Shown here: positions 1 through 4,946 of the stretch, piece by piece
How positions within the stretch are numbered: the first letter of the stretch is position 1
Layout: each line of letters starts with the position of its first letter
NCBI GenBank assembly: GCA_018066005.1
Contig: JAGHSG010000045.1
Location: 1 to 5,880, forward strand
DNA from: Bacteroidales bacterium
Lineage (GTDB): Bacteria > Bacteroidota > Bacteroidia > Bacteroidales > Paludibacteraceae
Length of the DNA stretch: 5,880 bases
Reading direction: 5' to 3'
Notes under the pieces: generated by a model
Seen by the model: the letters and a program-made list of their open reading frames with translations, nothing else
Told to the model about the DNA's origin: nothing
The model's database searches: none
Program-made: the position numbers and the translations under genes

Positions 1-753
1 TATCTGCGCCCGGATACCAAGTCACAAGTGACGATTGAGTATAATGAGCAGAACGAGCCGGTGCGTTTGGATACGATTGTAGTCTCTACGCAACATGACC
101 CCGATGTGTCACAGGAACAAATAGCACAAGATATACGTACTATCTTACTTCCGGAAGTGGCAAAACGCGATAAACGGTATGGCGAATTGCTGCAAGGCGA
201 TTTCAAATTGCTGGTTAACCCGACGGGAAAATTCGTTATTGGCGGTCCCCACGGGGATACAGGTCTGACGGGACGTAAGATAATTGTGGATACATACGGC
301 GGTCGCGGTGCTCACGGAGGAGGTGCGTTCTCGGGTAAAGACCCCAGTAAAGTGGACCGTTCCGGTGCATATATGGCACGTTATATAGCCAAGAATATGG
401 TGGCAGCCGGTGTGGCAAAAGAGATGTTGGTGCAGGTTAGTTACGCCATCGGCGTGGCTGAGCCGGTCAGTCTGTATGTCAATACATTCGGTACGGGTGT
501 CGTGCCGGATGATGTGATAGCAACCAAGATTAACGCGCTCTTTGACCTTCGTCCGGGTGCTATTGAAATGACCCTTAAACTACGTCAACCTATGTACGAG
601 GAAACGGCTTCTTATGGGCATTTTGGACGTAAGAACGAGACCGTTACCAAGACCTTCACGGATGAAAATGGTCATACTGTCACACGTGAGGTTGAACTGT
701 TTACGTGGGAGAAATTGGACCGTGTAGCAGATATTAAGAAAGCTTTTGTATGA
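1..753 (+). CDS. metK: S-adenosylmethionine synthase (MetK), C-terminal part
   Basis: This cytoplasmic enzyme makes S-adenosylmethionine from methionine and ATP. The reading frame is open at base 1 (first residues YLRPDTKSQ) and ends at TGA 751-753, so 250 residues are visible; Bacteroidota MetK is about 430 residues, so roughly 180 N-terminal residues lie outside the window. Family motifs are clear: IGGPHGDTGLTGRK (bases 238-279), the glycine-rich signature GGGAFSGKD (316-342) that belongs to the phosphate/Mg site, KVDRSGAYMARYIAKN just after it, and the conserved C-terminal DLRPGAIEMTLKLRQP and YGHFGR. A GTG at base 28 is internal and not the start. The stop codon overlaps the start of the downstream lspA fusion gene by four bases (ATGA), which suggests one transcript and translational coupling. 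No broken or missing motif is seen. The identification is secure; only the 5' end is unknown. Confidence 0.97.
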   Translation, partial: YLRPDTKSQVTIEYNEQNEPVRLDTIVVSTQHDPDVSQEQIAQDIRTILLPEVAKRDKRYGELLQGDFKLLVNPTGKFVIGGPHGDTGLTGRKIIVDTYGGRGAHGGGAFSGKDPSKVDRSGAYMARYIAKNMVAAGVAKEMLVQVSYAIGVAEPVSLYVNTFGTGVVPDDVIATKINALFDLRPGAIEMTLKLRQPMYEETASYGHFGRKNETVTKTFTDENGHTVTREVELFTWEKLDRVADIKKAFV

Positions 754-1751
754 TGAAACGCAAGCAATCCATATTATTTGCCTTTATTGTGATTATTGCC
801 GTAGCGCTGGATCAGTGGCTGAAAATGTATATTCATGCTCATTGGCAGTTGGGCGAGGCACGTGAGATACTGCCTTTCTTCCAACTATGCTACATTGAGA
901 ACGATGGTATGGCTTTTGGTATCGAGTGGTTTGACAAGATCTTTTTGACCCTGTTCCGTATCGTGGCAGTCGGATTGTTGGCTTGGTACACCAACTCGCT
1001 TATCCGTAAACGTGAGACGCGTACGTCTTATCTTGTGATGATAGCTTTGGTGACGGCAGGAGCTTTGGGAAATATACTTGACTGCGTCTTCTATGGCAAG
1101 TTATTCGGTTATGCCGACTGGTTCTACGGCAGGGTGATAGATATGCTTTATTTTCCGCTGATAACCAACTCTGCCGGTGAATGTATCTTCTTCCAACCTG
1201 TGTTTAACTTGGCAGACAGTTGCATCACGGTGGCGGTAATATGTATATTAATTTGGTTTAGGAAAGACTTAGATGAGAGCCTGAATCAGGGAACAGAGAA
1301 CAGGGAACAGAAAACACGTTTATCTGTTATCTTTTGTCTTTTATCTGTTATCTGTCTGCTTCCCGGTTGCCGTCCGCGTACAGTGTTGTCTCCCAAGCAG
1401 ATGGAAGATATCTTTGTGGAACTGCATACTGCCGATGGATTGATTCAGGAGGCAGGCATGAATTATGGTCACGACGAACAGGTACAAGGGTATTACCGGG
1501 TTATTTTGGAGCAACATAACACTACCCAACAGCAGTTTGATTCGTCATTGGTATGGTACACCGCTCATCCTACTTTCTTTGATAAGATATATCCCAAAGT
1601 GATAGAGCGTCTGCAAAAACAATTGGACGATTACACCCTGCAATTAGGTGACGATTCGCAAGTCTGCACGTACAATCGCACTTTGGAAGAGTGGCTTGAG
1701 GTATGTCAATATGGTCCCAAAGTGGAGTATTGGAAGAAAAATGTAGAATAA
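750..1751 (+). CDS. lspA: Lipoprotein signal peptidase (LspA) fused in frame to a DUF4296-like lipoprotein
   Basis: Seen: residues 1 to about 172 are a full signal peptidase II, an inner-membrane aspartyl protease that removes the signal peptide of diacylated prolipoproteins. It has DQWLK (21-25), NDGMAFG (51-57), GNILD with catalytic Asp111, and FNLAD with catalytic Asp156. Four hydrophobic spans lie near 7-20, 64-85, 94-110 and 151-170. Cys112 replaces the usual Arg of GNxxDR; Bacteroidota enzymes often deviate there. A polar linker (171-190) follows, then a second signal peptide (191-206) with lipobox LLPG-Cys207, then 127 residues resembling DUF4296 (LSPKQMEDIFVELHTADGLI, QFDSSLVWYTAHP), a family usually found as a separate small lipoprotein gene beside lspA in Bacteroidales. 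No in-frame ATG, GTG or TTG lies between 1233 and the Cys codon (1368-1370). The residue after Cys207 is Arg with no acidic run, so surface export is not predicted. Inferred: the LspA C-terminus is cytoplasmic, so the internal signal peptide would place the second domain in the periplasm. The role of DUF4296 is unknown. Start 750 gives MMKRK; 753 is also possible. Confidence 0.92.
   Translation: MMKRKQSILFAFIVIIAVALDQWLKMYIHAHWQLGEAREILPFFQLCYIENDGMAFGIEWFDKIFLTLFRIVAVGLLAWYTNSLIRKRETRTSYLVMIALVTAGALGNILDCVFYGKLFGYADWFYGRVIDMLYFPLITNSAGECIFFQPVFNLADSCITVAVICILIWFRKDLDESLNQGTENREQKTRLSVIFCLLSVICLLPGCRPRTVLSPKQMEDIFVELHTADGLIQEAGMNYGHDEQVQGYYRVILEQHNTTQQQFDSSLVWYTAHPTFFDKIYPKVIERLQKQLDDYTLQLGDDSQVCTYNRTLEEWLEVCQYGPKVEYWKKNVE
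1291..1361 (+). repeat. In-frame 7-base repeat tracts at the LspA-lipoprotein junction
   Basis: Two tracts of period 7 lie inside the coding sequence. The first is GAACAGA, GAACAGG, GAACAGA (1291-1311) and encodes most of the polar linker GTENREQK. The second starts at 1320 with TTATCTG, TTATCTT, TTGTCTT, TTATCTG, TTATCTG and a degenerate TCTGCTT (to 1361). It encodes the hydrophobic core of the internal lipoprotein signal peptide. Because three units make 21 bases, the protein shows a 7-residue repeat (LSVIFCL, LSVICLL), and a 14-base stretch recurs at 1319-1332 and 1340-1353. One added or lost unit would shift the frame. The units are imperfect, so slippage may be slow. Confidence 0.8.
1311..1370 (+). 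other. Internal lipoprotein (type II) signal peptide and lipobox
   Basis: Residues 188-207 of the fusion protein read as a complete type II signal peptide: a basic n-region (Lys188, Thr, Arg190), a 16-residue hydrophobic stretch (191-206), and lipobox Leu203-Leu204-Pro205-Gly206-Cys207. Leu at -3 and Gly at -1 fit the lipobox rule; Pro at -2 is less usual. Cleavage before Cys207 would free a 127-residue lipoprotein and leave LspA with a 206-residue chain. That cleavage happens is inferred, not seen. Confidence 0.8.
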
Positions 1752-1763
1752 AGTGCAGAAAAA

Positions 1764-1795
1764 TTTGTATATATCAAAAAAATGTAGTATCTTTG
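1764..1795 (+). promoter_or_regulatory. Bacteroidota-type promoter for rplM-rpsI
   Basis: The -33 element TTTG is at 1764-1767 and the -7 element TATCTTTG at 1788-1795, an exact match to TAnnTTTG, with a 20-base spacer. This is the pattern known for the primary sigma factor of Bacteroidota. Transcription should start near 1799-1803. It lies 12 bases after the stop of the lspA fusion, with no terminator hairpin in between, so upstream transcripts may also read through into rplM. Confidence 0.88.
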
Positions 1796-1937
1796 CACGC
1801 TTTTTCGGATTAAATCGAAAAACAATATAATTATTAACAATCGTCAAGTTGGGCAGTGGGTTGTAAACCGTGCATTACGCACCGTCAATCGTCAACCGTA
1901 AAAGATGTCTGTCGGCTTGACCTAAAAAAACAAATTA
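1796..1937 (+). promoter_or_regulatory. Structured 5' leader of rplM, candidate L13 feedback site
   Basis: The leader is about 135-140 bases, long for a plain untranslated region. Hairpin 1 pairs TTTTTCG (1801-1807) with CGAAAAA (1816-1822) right at the predicted transcript start. A second, larger fold is closed by GTCAAGTTGG (1843-1852) pairing with TCGGCTTGAC (1912-1921), ten pairs including three G-U. Inside it are GGTT/AACC (1859-1862 with 1866-1869) and GTGC/GCAC (1870-1873 with 1879-1882). The 16 bases between the big stem and the ATG are A-rich and look unpaired, as usual for starts in this phylum. Control by L13 or another ribosomal protein is inferred from position and folding potential only. 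Confidence 0.5.
1881..1901 (+). repeat. Short 7-base repeat tract in the rplM leader
   Basis: Three degenerate units, ACCGTCA, ATCGTCA and ACCGTAA, stand in tandem. A further copy of ATCGTCAA is at 1840-1847, 48 bases upstream of the one at 1888-1895. The tract lies inside the loop region of the proposed leader fold, so part of it may be RNA structure. It resembles in period, not in sequence, the tracts at 1291-1361 and 3870-3904. Confidence 0.5.
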
Positions 1938-2393
1938 ATGGATACTTTATCTTACAAGACAGTATCAGCGAACAAGGCAACCGTCCAAAAGGGCTGGGTT
2001 GTTGTTGATGCTGAGGGCCAGATTCTTGGCCGCATGTGCACGAAGGTAGCTAAAATCCTTCGTGGTAAGTACAAACCCGGTTTCACACCTAATGTGGACT
2101 GTGGTGACAATGTTATCATCGTCAATGCTGCTAAGGTGCAGTTGACCGGTAACAAGTGGAACGATCGCGTTTATGTACGTTACACCGGATATCCCGGCGG
2201 ACAACGCGAAATGAGTCCTGCTGCTTTGATGGAGAAGGGTGCAGACCGTCTTATCAAAAAAGTTGTGAAAGGTATGCTGCCCAAGAATCGTTTGGGCGCT
2301 AAGTTGATTAACAACTTATTCGTTTTTGCAGGTGCAGAGCATAATATGGAAGCTCAAAAGCCCGTTCAAATTGACATTAACAATCTTAAATAA
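1938..2393 (+). CDS. rplM: 50S ribosomal protein L13 (uL13)
   Basis: L13 is an early-assembly protein of the large ribosomal subunit that binds 23S rRNA. The 151-residue product has the usual length for the phylum and the family features: GWVVVDAEGQILGRMCTKVAKILRGK near residues 19-44, the Asp-rich GDNVIIVNAAKVQLTGNKW in the middle, the YPGG loop, and the family signature around VVKGMLPKNRLGAKLINNLFVFAG near residues 109-135. The start at 1938 is preceded by an A-rich stretch and no Shine-Dalgarno sequence, normal for Bacteroidota, and gives the expected N-terminus MDTLSYKTVSA. rpsI follows after 11 bases, the near-universal rplM-rpsI pair, so both subunits receive a protein from one message. 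Its promoter is at 1764-1795 and a structured leader precedes it. Nothing in the protein looks abnormal. Confidence 0.98.
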   Translation: MDTLSYKTVSANKATVQKGWVVVDAEGQILGRMCTKVAKILRGKYKPGFTPNVDCGDNVIIVNAAKVQLTGNKWNDRVYVRYTGYPGGQREMSPAALMEKGADRLIKKVVKGMLPKNRLGAKLINNLFVFAGAEHNMEAQKPVQIDINNLK

Positions 2394-2404
2394 TCATTCG
2401 AAGT

Positions 2405-2791
2405 ATGGAAATTATTAATGCATTAGGTCGTCGTAAATCCGCAGTTGCTCGCGTTTACGTTCAAGAAGGTAAAGGCCAAATCACAATCAATGGTCGTGCT
2501 TTGGATGTTTATTTCCCCAGCAGTATTCTTCAATTCATCGTTAAACAACCCTTGGCTAAATTGGATGCCGAAGCCAAATATGATATCAAAGTCAATTTGG
2601 ACGGTGGTGGTTTCAAAGGTCAAGCCGAGGCTCTGCGTTTGGCTATTGCCCGCGCATTGGTGAAGATTAACCCCGAAGACAAGGCAGCATTGAAGGCCGA
2701 AGGTTTCATGACTCGTGATGCCCGTGAGGTAGAGCGTAAGAAACCCGGTCAACCCAAAGCTCGTAAACACTTCCAATTCAGTAAACGTTAA
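2405..2791 (+). CDS. rpsI: 30S ribosomal protein S9 (uS9)
   Basis: S9 belongs to the head of the small ribosomal subunit; its C-terminal tail reaches the P site and contacts tRNA. The 128-residue product is full length. Diagnostic features are the N-terminal ALGRRKSAVARVYV (residues 6-19), the family signature GGGFKGQAEALRLAIARAL near residues 67-85, the basic segment REVERKKPGQPKARKHFQFSKR, and the invariant C-terminal Ser-Lys-Arg. The ATG at 2405 lies 11 bases after the rplM stop; this start gives the canonical MEIINALGRRK. Cotranscription with rplM is almost certain. A 211-base gap with several hairpins follows before rpsB. Confidence 0.98.
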   Translation: MEIINALGRRKSAVARVYVQEGKGQITINGRALDVYFPSSILQFIVKQPLAKLDAEAKYDIKVNLDGGGFKGQAEALRLAIARALVKINPEDKAALKAEGFMTRDAREVERKKPGQPKARKHFQFSKR

Positions 2792-2932
2792 TTCGCGTTC
2801 GGCAACAAGTTCGCAAAGGTTGATACCGCTTTTGCTACATCAACAGGCGACTTGTGCCTCCGCTCTCCCCACCGCACAAGTGCGTCGGGGACCCCGGAAA
2901 ATAGAACATCAGGTGGGTTAACAAAACTGAAT

Positions 2933-2951
2933 CCCTTATAAGAGATAAGGG
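2933..2951 (+). promoter_or_regulatory. Perfect 7-bp hairpin upstream of rpsB
   Basis: CCCTTAT (2933-2939) pairs exactly with ATAAGGG (2945-2951) around the loop AAGAG. It lies about 50 bases before the rpsB start and has no T-run after it, so it is more likely a leader element than a terminator. Confidence 0.55.
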
Positions 2952-2960
2952 CAAAGGAAT

Positions 2961-2988
2961 AATTATTTATAGTATTTATAGAATAATT
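2961..2988 (+). promoter_or_regulatory. A/T-only hairpin just before the rpsB start
   Basis: AATTATT and TATA (2961-2971) pair with TATA and AATAATT (2977-2980 and 2982-2988) around the loop GTATT, with G2981 bulged: eleven A-T pairs. The stem ends 14 bases before the ATG at 3003, in the zone where Bacteroidota messages are usually unstructured. It is weak in free energy, and its A/T composition alone could produce it by chance. Confidence 0.4.
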
Positions 2989-3002
2989 CAATTAAATTCA
3001 AA

Positions 3003-3869
3003 ATGAGAACAAATTTTGATCAATTGCTTGAAGCAGGTTACCACTTCGGTCACCTCAAGCGCAAATGGAATCCCGCAATGGCTCCTTATATCTACACGGA
3101 GCGCAATGGTATTCACATCATCGACCTCAACAAAACGGCTGCACAAATTGAAGAGGCAGCAGAACAACTCAAGAACATCGTTAAATCCGGCCGTAAAGTG
3201 CTGTTCGTTTCCACGAAGAAGCAAGGTCAGGAAGTTGTTGCCGCTAAGGCACAAGAGGTTGGTATGCCTTATATCACGGAGCGTTGGGCAGGCGGTATGT
3301 TGACCAACTTCCCCACCATCCGTAAAGCCGTTAAGAAAATGGCCAGCATCGACAAGATGATGACTGACGGTACGTTTGACAATATCTCCAAACGTGAGAA
3401 ACTGCAAATCACTCGTCAACGTGAGAAATTGGAGAAGAACCTTGGTTCTATCGTTGATTTGACTCGTCTTCCTTCTGCTATCTTTGTAGTAGATGTAATG
3501 AAAGAGCATATTGCTGTGGCTGAGGCCAACCGTCTGGGTATTCCTGTATTCGGTATCGTTGATACGAACTCCAACCCTGCTAATATTGACTACGTTATCG
3601 CAGCTAACGATGACGCTACCAAGTCTATCGAGGTTATCTTGACCGCTGTTTGCGACGCTATCAAGGAAGGTCTTGAAGAACGCAAGGTAGAGAAAGCAGA
3701 CGAAGAGGCTGCTGTCGCTCAAGAAGGTGAAGAGGCAAAAGCTGAAGCACCCGCTCCCAAAGAGCGCCGCGTTCGCGTTCGCAAAGCTGCTGCTCCTGCA
3801 GAACCTGAGAAAGTAGCATCTGTTGAAGCTCCTGCTGAGGCTCCCGCTGAGGAGGCTAAAGCTGAATAA
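3003..3869 (+). CDS. rpsB: 30S ribosomal protein S2 (uS2) with extended acidic/basic tail
   Basis: S2 is a late-joining protein of the small subunit, needed for S1 binding where S1 exists. The core, residues 1 to about 224, is typical: LLEAGYHFGHLKRKWNPAMAPYIYTERNGIHIIDL near the N-terminus (first family signature), VLFVSTKKQGQE, ERWAGGMLTNFPTI, and the second signature in PSAIFVVDVMKEHIAVAEANRLGIP, ending with PANIDYVIAANDDATKSI. From about residue 228 a low-complexity tail rich in Ala, Glu, Lys and Pro follows, with a basic patch (KERRVRVRK) and an EAPA repeat near the end. The total of 288 residues exceeds the roughly 240 of E. coli; extended tails are common in this phylum. The start gives the standard MRTNFDQLLEAGYHFGH. 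It is paired with tsf 40 bases downstream, the usual order. No own promoter was recognised, so transcription probably comes from the rplM promoter. Confidence 0.98.
   Translation: MRTNFDQLLEAGYHFGHLKRKWNPAMAPYIYTERNGIHIIDLNKTAAQIEEAAEQLKNIVKSGRKVLFVSTKKQGQEVVAAKAQEVGMPYITERWAGGMLTNFPTIRKAVKKMASIDKMMTDGTFDNISKREKLQITRQREKLEKNLGSIVDLTRLPSAIFVVDVMKEHIAVAEANRLGIPVFGIVDTNSNPANIDYVIAANDDATKSIEVILTAVCDAIKEGLEERKVEKADEEAAVAQEGEEAKAEAPAPKERRVRVRKAAAPAEPEKVASVEAPAEAPAEEAKAE
3825..3848 (+). repeat. Tandem EAPA-coding repeat at the rpsB 3' end
   Basis: Two 12-base units (GAAGCTCCTGCT and GAGGCTCCCGCT) encode EAPA twice inside the low-complexity S2 tail. They differ only at third codon positions, which suggests an old duplication or selection on the peptide rather than a fresh DNA expansion. 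Confidence 0.6.
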
Positions 3870-3904
3870 CTCTAAACTTTAATCTTTTAACTTTAAACTT
3901 TAAA
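3870..3904 (+). repeat. 7-base repeat array in the rpsB-tsf gap
   Basis: Five tandem heptamers fill nearly the whole 40-base gap: CTCTAAA, CTTTAAT, CTTTTAA, CTTTAAA, CTTTAAA, followed by GAAAA and the tsf ATG. The last two units are identical. No promoter element or terminator is seen, so the array is a spacer in the rpsB-tsf message and keeps the region ahead of the tsf start A/T-rich. Confidence 0.75.
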
Positions 3905-3909
3905 GAAAA

Positions 3910-4899
3910 ATGGCTGTTACATTAGCTGATATTAAAAAATTGCGCGACATGACCGGCGCAGGTATGATGGATGTTAAGAAAGCCCTTGAAGAAGCTAACG
4001 GTGACTTCGAGCAGGCCAAAGACCTCCTCCGCAAACGTGGTCAAGCCATCGCTGCCAAGCGTAGCGACCGTGAGGCATCCGAAGGTTGCGTGCTGGCTAA
4101 GGCCGAGAACGGTTTTGGTTGCATCGTGGCTGTAAAATGCGAAACGGACTTCGTTGCCAAGAATGCAGACTTCGTTGCTATGGTGAAGAAGATTTTGGAC
4201 GTAGCTATGGCTAACAAACCGCAGTCTTTGGACGAGCTCAAGGCTCTGACTTTGAACGGACAAACCATGGCTGACCTCGTTACCGAGCGCAGTGGCGTTA
4301 CCGGTGAGAAGATGGAATTGAGCGATTACGCTTTCATCGCTGCTCCCGTTGTAGATGCTTATAACCACCTTGGAAATAAATTGTCTTCTCTTGTTGCTGC
4401 TGACAATGCTGCTGCTGATTATGACACCGTTCATGGCGTGAACATGCAGGTGGCTTCTATGGCTCCCGTAGCTCTGGATGCTGACCACGTAGCACAAGAA
4501 GTTAAGGACAAAGAGTTGGCTATCGCAGTAGATAAGACCAAACAAGACGAGGTAAACAAAGCTATTGAGAACGCTTTGCGTAAAGCCGGTATCAATCCTG
4601 CTCACGCAGATAGCGAAGATCACATCTCCTCCAATACCGCTAAGGGTTGGCTCACCGAGGAGCAGGCACAAACGGCTCGCGACATCCGCGCTAACGTACC
4701 TGCAGAGGCAGAGGCTAACTTGAACATGAAGAAGATTGAGATGATTGCTCAAGGTCGTTTGGCTAAGTTCTTGAAAGAATCTACCTTGGTAGAGCAACAA
4801 TATATCCTGAGCGACAACAAAGAGTTGGTTAAGGATGTGCTCAAGAAGATGAACGTTACTATCGTAGATTTCAAGCGCGTTACGCTGAACCTCGAATAA
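3910..4899 (+). CDS. tsf: Translation elongation factor Ts
   Basis: EF-Ts is the cytoplasmic guanine-nucleotide exchange factor that restores EF-Tu-GDP to EF-Tu-GTP. The N-terminal UBA-like domain carries the first signature, KKLRDMTGAGMMDVKKALEEANGDFEQA (residues 9-36). The core follows with the second signature CETDFVAKNADF (residues 77-88), including the Thr-Asp-Phe-Val stretch that in the E. coli protein reaches into EF-Tu beside the Mg site. The product is 329 residues, longer than the 283 of E. coli but normal for Bacteroidota, where the second core subdomain is enlarged. The start at 3910 gives the standard MAVTLADIKKLRDMTG and is preceded by an A-rich run. It follows rpsB by 40 bases filled with heptamer repeats and is the last gene of this + strand run; a strong hairpin begins four bases after its stop. 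Confidence 0.98.
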   Translation: MAVTLADIKKLRDMTGAGMMDVKKALEEANGDFEQAKDLLRKRGQAIAAKRSDREASEGCVLAKAENGFGCIVAVKCETDFVAKNADFVAMVKKILDVAMANKPQSLDELKALTLNGQTMADLVTERSGVTGEKMELSDYAFIAAPVVDAYNHLGNKLSSLVAADNAAADYDTVHGVNMQVASMAPVALDADHVAQEVKDKELAIAVDKTKQDEVNKAIENALRKAGINPAHADSEDHISSNTAKGWLTEEQAQTARDIRANVPAEAEANLNMKKIEMIAQGRLAKFLKESTLVEQQYILSDNKELVKDVLKKMNVTIVDFKRVTLNLE

Positions 4900-4902
4900 A
4901 TC

Positions 4903-4940
4903 ACAATAAACGGCTACCCGAAAAGGTAGCCGTTTATTGT
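4903..4940 (+). terminator. Bidirectional hairpin terminator between tsf and the converging gene
   Basis: ACAATAAACGGCTACC (4903-4918) pairs perfectly with GGTAGCCGTTTATTGT (4925-4940): 16 bp around the loop CGAAAA. The G/C-rich upper stem and A/T-rich base give a U-rich 3' arm on either strand, although no long separate U-run follows. It sits 3 bases after the tsf stop and 6 bases beyond the stop of the - strand gene, so it can end both transcripts. Confidence 0.92.
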
Positions 4941-4946
4941 TATCGC

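Larger units (their letters stand above)
2792..3002 (+). promoter_or_regulatory. rpsI-rpsB spacer with competing hairpins, candidate rpsB leader or attenuator
   Basis: No gene and no match to the TTTG/TAnnTTTG promoter pattern was found here. It holds strong pairing. Structure A pairs ACTTGTGC (2850-2857) with GCACAAGT (2874-2881), extended by GGCG (2846-2849) with CGTC (2883-2886) around one bulged G. Structure B pairs TCCCC (2866-2870) with GGGGA (2887-2891) and CGCA (2873-2876) with TGCG (2881-2884). A and B share bases and exclude each other. Downstream come a perfect 7-bp hairpin (2933-2951) and a long A/T hairpin (2961-2988). Neither A nor B is followed by a T-run, so simple termination is not obvious. 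Feedback by S2 on rpsB-tsf, known in Enterobacteria with a different leader, is an inference. Confidence 0.5.

Noticed and set aside
1291..1361. CRISPR-like or mobile repeat
   Set aside because: Units are 7 bases in direct tandem with no spacers, no inverted ends and no transposase nearby.
1233..1370. Separate start codon for the DUF4296-like lipoprotein
   Set aside because: No in-frame ATG, GTG or TTG occurs between 1233 and the lipobox Cys codon. The only candidates are CTG at 1281 and ATT/ATC codons, which are rare starts; the ATG at 1273 is in another frame and stops after three codons.
2819..2844. Promoter or stem around GTTGAT/ATCAAC in the rpsI-rpsB gap
   Set aside because: The TTTG at 2831-2834 lacks TA at the required distance. 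The 6-bp stem has a 14-base loop and competes with other pairings, so it was not listed on its own.
2886..2896. Terminator at the GGGGACCCC run
   Set aside because: Self-pairing would leave a one-base loop, or only three pairs if opened, and no T-run follows.
2788..2991. Open frame of 67 codons on the - strand
   Set aside because: It covers the hairpin-rich rpsI-rpsB gap, has no recognisable protein features and is explained by absence of stops by chance.
3922..4800. Long - strand frame opposite tsf
   Set aside because: It is a shadow of the biased codon use of tsf; the + strand frame is an unambiguous EF-Ts.
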